From: Mesostigma viride
Lineage: Eukaryota > Streptophyta > Mesostigmatophyceae > Mesostigmatales > Mesostigmataceae
DNA: 60,000 nt
Direction of reading: 5' to 3'
NCBI GenBank assembly: GCA_009746045.1
Contig: RPFO01000213.1
Location: forward strand, 8,623,814-8,683,813
Shown here: positions 46,995 to 57,260 of the stretch, one piece after another
How the letters are laid out: each line of letters starts with the position of its first letter
Numbering within the stretch: position 1 is the first letter of the stretch
The notes under the pieces: generated by a model
Database searches by the model: none
What the model saw: the letters and a program-made list of their open reading frames with translations, nothing else
Told to the model about the DNA's origin: nothing
Made by a program: the position numbers and the translations under genes

Positions 46995-47795
46995 CAGCGC
47001 GCTCTCGGTGCAGGGCACGTGCTAGCGCGCGCGAGGCACCATGGCACCGCCTGGCCATGTCCACCCCCCAAACGATGGACCTGCGAGCCCCCACTTTGCA
47101 CACATGATGGACTAGTGTGGGGCATGCCTCCTCCCAAGTTTCAGCCAATCCAAGCTCGTTTTCATATTTTAGGACCCTGGCCCACCTCTAAGGGTGGGCA
47201 CGTGCTAGCGCGCGCTAGGGACCATCGCACCCCCTGGCCATGTCCACCCCCCCAAACGATAGACCTGCGAGCCCCCACTTTGCACACATGATGGACTAGT
47301 GTGGGGAAGCCTCCTCCCAAGTTTCAGCCCAATCCAAGCTCGTTTGCATGTTTTAGGACCATGGCTCACCCCTAAGGGTGGGCACGTGCTAGCGCACGAA
47401 GGCACCATGCACCGCCTGGCCATGTCCACCGCCCCCAAACGATGGACCTGCGAGCCCCCACTTTGCACACATGATGGACTAGTGTGGGGCATGCCTCCTC
47501 CCAAGTTTCAGCCCAATCCAAGCTCGTTTTCATATTTTAGGACCATGGCCCATCCCTAAGGATGGGCACGTGCTAGCGCGCAAGGGACCATGGCACCCCC
47601 TGGCAATGCGCCATCCCCAAACGATTGACCTGCAAGGCCCCACTTTGCCCACATGATGGACTAGTGTGGGGCAAGCTGCTCCCAAGTTTCAGCCCAATCC
47701 AAGCTGGCCCACCCCTAACGGTAGGCAGCCTTCCGCCACACTAGCGTTATTGCATGGCGCGCAAGGGACCATGGCCCCCTCTGGCATGCGTTTGC
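46995..47795 (+). repeat. second 184-bp satellite array in another Helitron intron
   Basis: About four copies of the same satellite as at 41.2-43.4 kb (ATGATGGACTAGTG at about 47104, 47288, 47470 and 47655) in the intron 46941-47854. The array ends with the same cap sequence, from TAACGGTAGGCAGCCTTCC to CCCCCTCTGGCATGCGTT (47715-47793). Confidence 0.93.
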
Positions 47796-47854
47796 TGACC
47801 TCGCCTGCCCACTCGCGATCGCGTTCACGGTGCTTGTCGATTGCGCGGTCGCAG

Positions 47855-50800
47855 GCCGCGATGGTGTTTTCGTCGGACGAGGAGGAGGACGTTGGAGACA
47901 ACGATGCCTCAAAGGATTCGGAGCGCGGTCCCGCTGACGGGCGCGAGACGACCGTCGACGCCGCGCCGGGCGGGCCTGTCCCGGCGGTGGCGGGTCAGGT
48001 GCCGGCTGGAACGCACGGGGACGCCGCACCGCACGCCGCTGCGGCCGCCGGCGTGCCGGGTGACCCCATCCTTGGGACAGCGGACCCTGCAGACCCAACG
48101 CTCGTGGGGACGGCGCGCGAGCATGGCCGGGACGTCGAGGGTCTCCTGACACACGTGCGCGGCGTCCTCGCGGCGTGCCGAGCGCTGCTGCCGCGACTGC
48201 AAGGGGTCCCACTCGGCGCGCCGCCTCGCCGCGACCCCGTGGAGGCGCTGTACGCGAAGCTGTGCGCGTCGCGGGCGCGCGGCGAGCTGGGCGGGCAGGA
48301 CCGGCTGCGCTTTGACGGGGGCAGGGACGGCCTGGCCGGGTTCGGGGCGGCCTCGCTTGCGCCCGCCGAGTTCGCGATGACGTTGCTCCTGTGGTCGCGC
48401 GAGCACGTTGGCGGCTCGCCGCCGCTGCTGGTGAGCGACGAGTGCGAGCAGCTGCGCGGGCTGTTGGGCGGGGACGGCGACGTCGCGGACGTGGTGCGCC
48501 GGTTGCTGGCGCACGCGGATGCGCACACGTTGGTGAGCGGACACCGTGCTGCGTCGACGCGCGCTGCGAGGCCGCGGCGGACGAGAGCGTGCTCGACTTG
48601 GTCGACCTCGGCGCGGGCGAGGGGACGCTCGCGGAGCGCATGGCGGCGCTGCTGAGGCGCGGGCGGCCGGATGGCGCCTGCGTGGATTGCGGCGAGCCGG
48701 GCGCCAGCCGCGGGCGCCACCTCGATGGCGGCTTCCCTGCGAGCGTGCTGTTCCACGTCGCGGGCGGGGCGGACTTGCGCGCGTGCGGGGGGGCTGCCTG
48801 CCGTCGTCGCTTGACGTGCGCGTCGTGGACGGCCCTCGTGGGCAAGAGGTCGCCGCGGTCGCGCGCCTGCGTGGCTTTGTGCAGGTAAGGGCCGGCAGGG
48901 ACTCGTTTTCTGCCGCGCCGTCGACGGCGAGGCCGGTCGGTTCCGAGTCGTCGACGCGCTCACGGGCGGCGTCACTGTGGAGACGCTGCGGCTGGATGAC
49001 CTGGAGCAGCCCGTACTCGTGTGCATGTACGCCGTGACAGCGGCCGAGGACCCGGCGACGACGCGCGAGTCGTGGCCCTCGCAGGCAGCCACCTCTCCCG
49101 GGGCTGCCGGCGAGCGCGCTGCCACTGCAGAGAGGAGGCGCGAGGAGGACGCCACGGCCCCTGCTGCCGCTCAGGTGGCTCCTTGCCAGGAGCGGACGGG
49201 TTGCGGCGCTTGCGCCATGTTCGATCGGCTGATGGCGTCGCACGGCCACGTCCGGCTGTGCGCCGACCGCACGCGCACGTTTTCCTGGCGCGACAACTGC
49301 TGCCACATGAACGCGGCGCTCGAGTTCGTGTGCGAGCTGCTGCTGCTGCTGCAGACGCCCGCCGTGTCGGGCTTGCGATTCCTGACGTGCTGCGCCGCGG
49401 GAGAACCCCACGACTGGGGCTGCGAGCTGGGGCTGGAGCTGCTGCGCTGCGTGCTGGGGTCGCGCAAGGGCGGGGCCGAGAAATGGACGCGCGGCGCGAC
49501 GCGGTGCTGCGCGTGCTCGACAGGCACTTGCCCGGGCGAGTGGCCGCCGACCCGGACGACGCGTATGACAACATGAGGATGCTGATGCAGCACGTGGCGG
49601 CCGGCGGCCCGCGCTGCGGCGAGCGCACCTGCGAGCTCGGCGTCAGGTCGGACGACGGCCCGGTGGAGCTGCCGCTGTTGGTCATCGACTGCCATGACGA
49701 GTGGGACGTCGCGACGCGCCTCGCGTCGGTGTGCCGAGAGTACGCGCCGGACGTTCCCGTGGCTTGCGGTCTGTGCCAGCAAAAGGACTGCGTCGCGCTG
49801 CGCCACTACGACGAGCTGCCGCGCGTGCTGCCCTTCGGCCGCCTGAACCAGCTGCCGCCCGGCGCCTATCGCGGGGCGGGCCTGCCAGAGACGATGCAGC
49901 TGACCCTGTCGGTCGGGCCGGCGCGGCGGCAGGTGCGCGTGACCGCGCGGCTGCGGGCCGTGGTCGAGCACACGGGCGGCCACTTTGTGCTGCTGCGCCG
50001 TCGACGAGCGGGCGCGCGGTGGGAGGTGGTGGACGGGCTCGCCAAGTTGGACGGCGTGAGCCACCGCGACCACGTCGACTTGGCGCGGCTCGCGAGGCTG
50101 ACGGACGCCTGCTGCTACGTGCTGGATGAGCAGCCGGGCGCGACGCCGGCGCTCGACGAGATGGACTGCGACGACGGCGTCGCCGCGCACACGCTCGTCG
50201 GGGACAGCGAGTCGGCCGTCGTGCGGAGTGTTGGCAGGACTTCGTGCACCTGCAGGACGCGTGCGAGGGCCTCGCGCTGCGGCAGCGCAGCGACGTGGCG
50301 TTCAAGGGGCCGCTGTCCGCCCCGCTGGAGCTGCTGTACGCGGTGCTGTGCCGCTGCCAGGCGCAGAGCGCCGCGCGCGACCTGCGCTGCGTCACCTTCG
50401 ACCGGGCGGGGCAGGTGGGCGGCGCAGGGGACGTGGGCGCGCGGTTTGCGCTGGCGCTGCTCATGGCCGTGTGGCAGCGCGCGCAGGGCACGCAACAGCA
50501 CGTGGACGCGGCGTCCGGCGAGCTGGAACGCGCGCTGGCGGCGTTCGAGCGGCGCGGCGACGACGGGTCGCTGCTGTTCTCGCTGGAGCTCATGCTGTCA
50601 CACGTCGACGCCCCGCGGTTGGTCGAGCGCGGTCCGTGGTGCGTCGCGTGCGGCCAGCCTGTCGGCACGGTCGTCGAGACCGAGCTGCCCTTGGTCGACT
50701 TGGCGCGCACGACGGGCGGCCTGACGCATCTCATCGCGGCGGCCGTCAAGGAGCGCGTGTCCACGGGCGAGTGCGCGGCGTGCGGGTTCGCCTGTTGCCA

Positions 50801-52396
50801 GAGCTTGCGCAGACTCCACGGGCGCTTGCCCGCGTGCCTCGTGTTCCGCGCTGCCGACGAAGCGGTCTTAAGCGCGGGCAGGGTCCCGCCGGACCGCTTC
50901 TCAGACTGGCTTGCCCTCGGCGACGACCACGAAATCGAGGTGGACCTGCGCCTCTGCGGCTTCGTCCAGCGCACGTCCGGCGACCGCCTCTCTTTCTGGC
51001 AGCGCGCCTGCGACACGCCCGACGGCTGGTGGGTCAGCGACGGCACGGGACCGGCGCGGCGGCGGCGCGACCGGGACTTGGCGGGCGGGGCGGCCACGGA
51101 GATGGTGTACGCGTACGAGGTGGCGGCCGCGGCCGGCGCCGCCTACTATGACGAGGACCTCGGCGACGCGGCCGATGCCCCCTTGGACGCGCCGGCGCCA
51201 CGGGAAGCAGAGCGCGCGCCGCGTTCGCCCGTCGTCGTCGAGGCGATGGCCAGGACGAGCGTGCCTCGCACGCAGCGCCCGTCCGACCCATCGATGTGTC
51301 GCGCGATGACGACGTCGCCATCGACACGGAGTCCCTGACGCGACCGCTGGCAGCGGCGCCGCGCGACGACGACTGTGTGAGGACGGGCGAGGGGCAGGAC
51401 ACCACACCATTCGCGTTCCGACCGCGCAGGGCCGCGCAGCAGCAGCCGCTGGTGGCGGACTGCCATCGGTTCGTCACCTTCTTGCAGCAGAACGGCGGCG
51501 CGACTCTGCCTCCGAACCCGCGCGGCTCGTACAAGTGGGGCGAGAACAGCTGCCCCACCGACGCGGCGCTGGGGCTGCTGTACTTGGCGCTGGCGGTCAC
51601 CAAGGAAGGTCTGCGCCTGCTGACGTGCCACCGCGCGGACGAGTCGCACGGCGACGCGTGCGCGCTCGGGCTGCTGCTGCTGTTCTGCATGCACGCGTCC
51701 AGGACCGGCAACGTGTCCATCATGACGCGCGCGAGGGAGGCGGTGCGGCCGCGGCTGGACGCGTCGCTGGGGAGGGCCCGCGGCGCGATGGACAGCGTGA
51801 CATCTACCGCCGCGGGCCTGCTCCGGTACGTGGACGGCGTGGTTCCTCGCCAGGGCGACTTCGCCTGCCGGGCGCCGTTCCCGGTCGACGGTCGGCTCGT
51901 CGACGTCAACAAGTTCACGCTCAGCCCGTGGGAAGCCGACCGCATGGACATCGACGAGCGCATCGCGGCCGCGTGCACGCAGGAGCGCATGGGCGCGCGC
52001 CCGCCGTGCCACCACTGCGGGTCGCCCCGCTGCGTGCCTCGACGCTACTTTGACCGAGTGCCGCCCGTGCTCGTCTTTCTGAACGTCTCCAGCCACCTCC
52101 CGCTGATCAACTACGTCGGGAGCGGGCTGCCCAAGACGCTGGAGATGACCCTCTACATCGGCCGCGCGTGCGTGCAAGTGCGCGTCGCCTTGCGGCTGTG
52201 CGGGGCGGTCGAGTACCACCCAGCGCACTTTGTCGTCTTGCGGCCGGTGGACTTGGACGCGGGCACGTGGGAAGAAGTGGACGACGGCCCGGGGCTGTGC
52301 GCCCCTGTCATCCGCATCCACCCGCGCATGAACCTCGTCGCCCTGGCCACCAAGACGACGGCGTGCGCGTACTCCGTGACGGTGCTCGATCGGTGA
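47855..52396 (+). CDS. last exon: four tandem C19 (USP)-like protease modules, frame breaks
   Basis: A 4.5-kb exon starting at acceptor 47853-47854 with AAMVFSSDEEEDV (acidic), then four related modules of about 300 residues, ending at TGA 52394. Each has an N-terminal box, a CxxC finger-like segment, an LP.(T/S)L..TL or similar strand region, and a C-terminal box. Modules: M1 about 48230-49020, M2 49200-50150, M3 50229-51135, M4 51420-52393. M2 and M4 have the USP-type Cys box (DNCCHMNAAL; ENSCPTDAAL) and His box (GGHFVLL; AHFVVL). The frame moves by -1 near 48535, 48790, 48905, 49480, 50225 and 51270. Role inferred: a deubiquitinase-like cysteine protease that processes or protects the transposon polyprotein. 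Confidence 0.6.
49200..50150 (+). CDS. C19-like module M2, catalytic residues present
   Basis: The Cys box is WRDNCCHMNAALEFV, with the aligned catalytic Cys codon at 49301; the pattern N-x-C-x-x-N/D-A-x-L is typical of ubiquitin-specific proteases. The His box is EHTGGHFVLL, with the His codon at 49981, followed by RWEVVDG. The distance is 680 bp, or 227 residues once the single-base frame break near 49480 is counted. Between them lies CGLCQQKDC with LP..L...L...LPETMQLTL, as in the USP finger region. Part of the last exon of the Helitron gene. Confidence 0.6.
51420..52396 (+). CDS. C19-like module M4, catalytic residues present, C-terminal
   Basis: Uninterrupted module with Cys box YKWGENSCPTDAALGLLYLA (Cys codon 51551), a CHHCGSPRC finger-like stretch, GLPKTLEMTL, and His box VEYHPAHFVVL (His codon 52226) followed by TWEEVDDG. 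Cys to His is 675 bp, 225 residues. The frame from 51296 to the stop at 52394-52396 is clean, making this the best preserved module. A run of 14 G residues lies 15 bp past the stop (52412-52425). Confidence 0.65.
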
Positions 52397-52954
52397 ACAC
52401 CGGGGGGAGGCGGGGGGGGGGGGGGAGGAGCGTGGATGCAACTCGTCACGCGGGAGTTGCGTGCAGGGGGGGCCAAGTCACCTGCCGTGCCCGGCATCTA
52501 GCGCGGATCGCGACGGTTTGTATGGCTACACGGCTGACACGTTCGCACGTTCAAGAGCATGCAGCACGGTGAGTTCATCCTGTTGCGACCGTCCCAATCA
52601 CCTTATAGTGCGTGAAGGTGCAGCCTGCCTTGCGCAGACTAGAACGCAACCGAATTGCACCGCGCTCCATTCCAGGTACGTGCCCGTGTCCCAGTATCAT
52701 AGTCCTCACACTGACGCTGTGTGCAGCAGCTTGCCCTTCTACTCGATGCTAACGCGCGGTGTGCTCAGCTTGCCCTTCTACTCGATTGCCGGTGCTGACC
52801 TCCCGTGGGGCAGGGTGAAGGCACATTGCAATCGCCGTTGGGGACGACCTTGCGTGGATGCAACTCGGGGGAACGCAACCACATTGCAGCGCGCTTCATT
52901 CCAGGTACGTCCCGGTCTTCCAATATCACATTCCCTCACGCTCTACACCCACGC
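52397..52954. other. 3' flank of the Helitron gene, repeats
   Basis: Contains the G14 run, a short inverted repeat GCAACTC/GAGTTGC (52439-52460) with CTAG 40 nt beyond, an imperfect duplication of about 85 bp (52643 and 52869 areas, sharing ATTCCAGGTACGT), and two copies of TTGCCCTTCTACTCGAT 39 bp apart. A third, altered copy of the last is at about 54277. No gene recognised. Confidence 0.5.
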
Positions 52955-54120
52955 ACCTTGCCAGCCCGCACACCAACCCACGCACGCATGGCAGCCCCCC
53001 CCCACACCCGCACACGCATGCCAGCCACCCCCCATTCCCACGCACACATGCTAGCCCCCCCACACACCCGCGCAACCATGCGAGCCCCCACACCTTGGCA
53101 GCCCCCACACCGATAGGCCCCATTCCCACGCACGCATGGCAGCCCCCCACACACCCGGCGCATGCGTGCCAGCCCGCCACCATTCCCACACACGCATGCT
53201 AGCCCCCGCACACACACACGCACGCATGCCAGCCCCACCCCCAAGCCACCCATGTATGGCAGCTCCTGCCCACACCCACGCACATTCCCAGCCCCAACAC
53301 AAACCCACGCACGCATACCAGCCTCCTTCCCCCACCACGCATGCATGGCAGCTCCACCCCACACCCACGCACGCATGCCTGCCCCCCCCACACCCACCCG
53401 CTGCCTGCTAGCAAGTACGTTGTGCTTGCATGTGGCTGCCTGCCGCATCCCCCTACCCACGCCACTAGGCTCACGGCTCACGGTCCATGTCTCATGCCCC
53501 ATTTCCCCTGCCAGCCTGCCAGCTTAGCAGTAGCAGCACCGCTTGCTGGTCTCCCCCTAATGACGTAACATGTTCACACGTGGCTGCCTGTCCTTCATGA
53601 CCCATGCCCCACGTCGCAAGCCTCATCGCTTGTGGCTCATACTCCATGCTTGCCTATCCACACCCTCGCACCACGCCGGCCCCCACGGCAACCCACGCAC
53701 GCATGCAAGCCCCCCCACACCCACGCACCACGCACGCATGGCAGCCACCCCACGAACCCAGGCACGCATGCCAGCCCCCCCCTAAACCCATGCATGCGTG
53801 GCAGCTCCCCACCACACGCACGAATGCATGCCGCCCCCCACACACGCATGGCAGCCCGCCCCGCCCCACATGCCTGCATGCCAACTCCGCCCCACACACA
53901 CGCATGCATGCCAGGACCCCCGCCAACCCACGCACGCATGGCATCCACGCATACCAGCTCCCCCCGACACCCGTCACCAACGTACCCCCCACAAACCTAC
54001 GCATGCATGCCAGCCACCCCACAAACCCATGCACGCATGCCAGCCACCCCACACCCACGCACGGATGCTAGCCACCCCACGAGCCCACGCATGCATGCCA
54101 GCCACCCCCCACATGCGCAT
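52955..54120 (+). repeat. C-rich minisatellite arrays, two blocks
   Basis: 30-bp family units at 52955-53400 and 53690-54115, separated by a segment with TGCCTGCCGCATCCCCC and CATGCCCCA phrases that are the reverse complement of the GGGCATG part of the 4-kb unit. Less homogeneous than the arrays in the tandem units. Frames across them are artefacts. Confidence 0.9.
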
Positions 54121-54379
54121 CCCCCAACCCCATGCCCCAAGGCTCATGGCTCATGCCAGCATGTCATGTGCCCCTTGCCGCTCGCCCGCCAGCCTACTCG
54201 TGCAGCATACCCTTGCAACATCCCACCTACTACAGTGTCATCGACTTTCAATGCATGTTATATCGCAGTCTGCTCAGGTTGCCCTTTTACTCCATTGCCT
54301 GTGCTGACCCCTCCCCCCCACAGAAATGGTGACAGCCGAGGTCGCTATGCCAGCCATGCGCACTATGGCCGCTGCATGT

Positions 54380-55924
54380 GATGGTTGTCACGGAGCAATC
54401 AATTAATACAAAATAAATTCCCATACAATTATGGCCATACAATTGTGGATGTGCAAACGATAGCAAATCTCAAATCTGGCTGTCGCAGCGCGGATCATTT
54501 TATTACAATTTATTATTCTGGTTCATGTAAGAAATTAATCTGGCAAGTATTCTGGTCATAAAATAAATTTCATGTGTTTGCACAGATAGCATAATCATGT
54601 CTAACATTATTGTAGTGTGCTGGTCAAAACCCCAAGACAAGTAAATGGCAGGATGCTTGATTTTGTTGTGTGGGGGGCTCGCATAATAGAGATGTTCTGT
54701 GAGTGACTCCAGGCTTCTGCCCAATAGGTTAGAATAGTAAGAACAAGAACCTGATTGACAAAAAAGATCCCGTTTCTGGCTAGCTCACGCCTTCGTCCTT
54801 GGTGCACATGCCTGTTACGTCCCAGCCCAGACACACCTAGCCTGCATGAGCTACGTAGCGAAAGACCCTTGTTGCCGGAATTAGGAATAATTCAAGGTAG
54901 CCTAAAGTAGGTTGCGCTTCACGACGTGAGTCGTGAGATATCTGGCATCACGGCTTGATGCCAAGCTAATTAGTACACACTTATAATGGCTAGCAACACC
55001 AATTACAAATGGTTAATTGCCCCGGGCTCAATGTGTAGGCGTATTCGCACTTATCATTCATCAAACCAAGAGGACGAGACTCTCGTCCTCGGACCAATTT
55101 AACCTAGGTTGATTGCGGCGCAGATACACGCCAATTTCCCTAGAACAATCCAAGCCAATCATTCCACGTAGGATCCGGGCCGACATCGACCCTCAACTAC
55201 AGGATCCACGCCTAGAACTACGGACAGACTCAGAACTGGCGCGGCGCCACAGCACCGGCCCCTAAAAGGGCAACCTAGGACCAAAATAATTAGTCCAATT
55301 CACACAATAGCCAATGTCCATAAAACTCAGTACAACGGTGCTTATCATAATGCGTGCTTGTGCACCTTTGCAACTCCACATGAGCTTGCGTTGCAACACA
55401 CATCACAATTGCTTGTGTTGAAACACACATGGAGAGAGGTGCATGCACATGTTGATGTAATTCTAAGTTGCATCATCAGAGGGCTGAATGTGACGTCATA
55501 TTGCATGGTAGTGGTGCATGGTAGTGACATTTAAAATCTAGCTATCGGCAACAGTCATAGTTTGTATTGGTCGTGTTACTAAGTCATGCACATGTGCTCA
55601 CTTCAGTTAATCAACATTCTTTATCAACATTTTTTAATAAAAGTTAATTCAACACGTATATTAGAACTGGCCTGCACTGGTTGTCCCCTTGATAATTGAT
55701 TCAATTGCCGAGTCACCAACCAAACATGTACATCACTTACCCAACCGCTTTGTGATCACTCAACTCCCCTAGGGTAGAGTTGATGTTGATAGCTGTTGTA
55801 GATGGATTAGTAATAATTAATTTGCTACTCACAGCTACCAAACCCGGAAGAGATATTGTAAAATAGATTAATGAAGACGGATAATCAAATTATATCACTT
55901 CAGGTGTCAAATCATAAAGAATAA
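54380..55924. other. AT-rich unique stretch, no gene recognised
   Basis: About 1.5 kb of lower-GC sequence with no long frame. A minus-strand 75-codon frame (54607-54834) contains LVLTILTYWAEAW, faintly like the end of a LINE reverse transcriptase palm, but nothing else supports that. A perfect 21-bp palindrome with a one-base centre is at 55070-55090 (GAGGACGAGA, C, TCTCGTCCTC). No RNA gene recognised. Confidence 0.5.
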
Positions 55925-56520
55925 GATTGGGGGGTGGCTGTCATGTCCCCCACGTGGTGCGTGGGTGTGGGAGTGGCTGGCATGCGTGCGTGGGTTTGTG
56001 GGGTGGTTGGCATGCATGCGTGGGTTTGTGGGGGGGCTGCCATGCATGCGAGGGTTTGGGGGGGAGCTTCCATGCATGCATGTGGGGCGGGGCGGGCTGG
56101 CATGCGTGCCTGGTTGTGGGGCGTGGCTGGCATGCGTACGTGGGTGTGGGGGTGAGCTGCCATGCATCCGTGGGTTTAGGGGGGCGCTGCCATGCGTGCC
56201 TGGGTTCGTGGGGTGGCCGCCATGCGTACGTGGGTGTGGGGGGTGGCTGCCATGCGTGCATGGGTGTGGGGGGTGACTGGCGTGCACGTGCATGTGGGGC
56301 GTGGCTGGCATGCATGCGTGTGTATCCGGGGGCATGCATGCGTACATGGGTGAACGGGGTGGCGTACATTGGTGAAGCGGGTGGCTGGCATGCACAAGTG
56401 GGCCCACCATGCCCCTGATTGCCCCTAATCATGTGGATGTGGCTGGCTGCCTGCTGCCCATCTCTTTGCCGCATCCACCAACCCCATGCCCCAAGGCACG
56501 TAGGTTAAGCCTCATGGCTC
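55925..56520 (-). repeat. inverted fragment of the 4-kb unit with G-rich minisatellite
   Basis: 55930-56400 is the 30-bp minisatellite in G-rich orientation. It continues into AAGTGGGCCCACCATGCCCC and CCTAATCATGTGGATGTGGC, the reverse complement of the sequence that precedes the minisatellite in units a-d. It is thus a genuine inverted partial unit. Confidence 0.85.
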
Positions 56521-56567
56521 ATGCCTCATGTTATACATCAACAACTGTCCATATCACAACAAAACAA

Positions 56568-57260
56568 GACTTGAGATGCAGATTTTTACCCTGCCCGTCA
56601 AAGCCCAAGTACCATGCCCCTTGGTGGCTAGTGTGCACGTGGCTGCCACGCCCGCTGCACCATGCCCCATGGTTCGTGGCTTACACCCCACGTCTGCCTA
56701 TTCGTCGTGCCCCCGCTTGCTGGCTTGCCCCTAATCACCTCACGCACATGTGGCTGCGTTCCTCCCTCCTTGAGAGTGTAACGATGATGGTGGTCGCATT
56801 CTTAAAAACGGCTAGAGAGTGATGTTGGATGAGAGTGTAAGCATGCTGTAGTCCTCATTCCTCAAGAAAAGGGATCGATCATTTATGCTTCACGTCTTAC
56901 AATTCCTTCGACGATAAAAGCCAGCCTCGACCCTCGACGAGCCGGCGCTCCAACAATGTCCAGGTCTGTTCCTTAACTAACTGCAGCCAACACTCAATGG
57001 CGAAGAGACAAATTCCATTAGGGATTCGTAGCAACCTCTATACAGGCTCTACCAAAAGTCGCCCTCTACAAGAAAGTACGAATAGGCGACTTTTCCTACT
57101 TTATGTCTTGCACGAGGATTTTCGAGTGTCGACTTAGTTGATAAGTTCGAACCAGTCAAACGAATTACTGCCAAGATCAAGCAGAAATTTCCGGTAGTTT
57201 CGAGGACTAATAATTGATTTGGAATATTCCACGTGAACGTGAGTGATTTCCTAGTAGTAC
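56568..57260. repeat. paralogue of the 2836-3990 segment
   Basis: Direct repeat of the left-hand segment, lacking an internal piece of about 315 bp and having one extra piece near 56900-56960 (CTTCGACGATAAAAGCCAGC). It runs directly into the type A module at the CTAGTAGTACGAC phrase. Confidence 0.85.

Noticed and set aside
54607-54834. Possible LINE reverse transcriptase remnant on the minus strand (LVLTILTYWAEAW)
   Set aside because: Only one short weak resemblance; no catalytic box, no longer frame and no poly-A end nearby.
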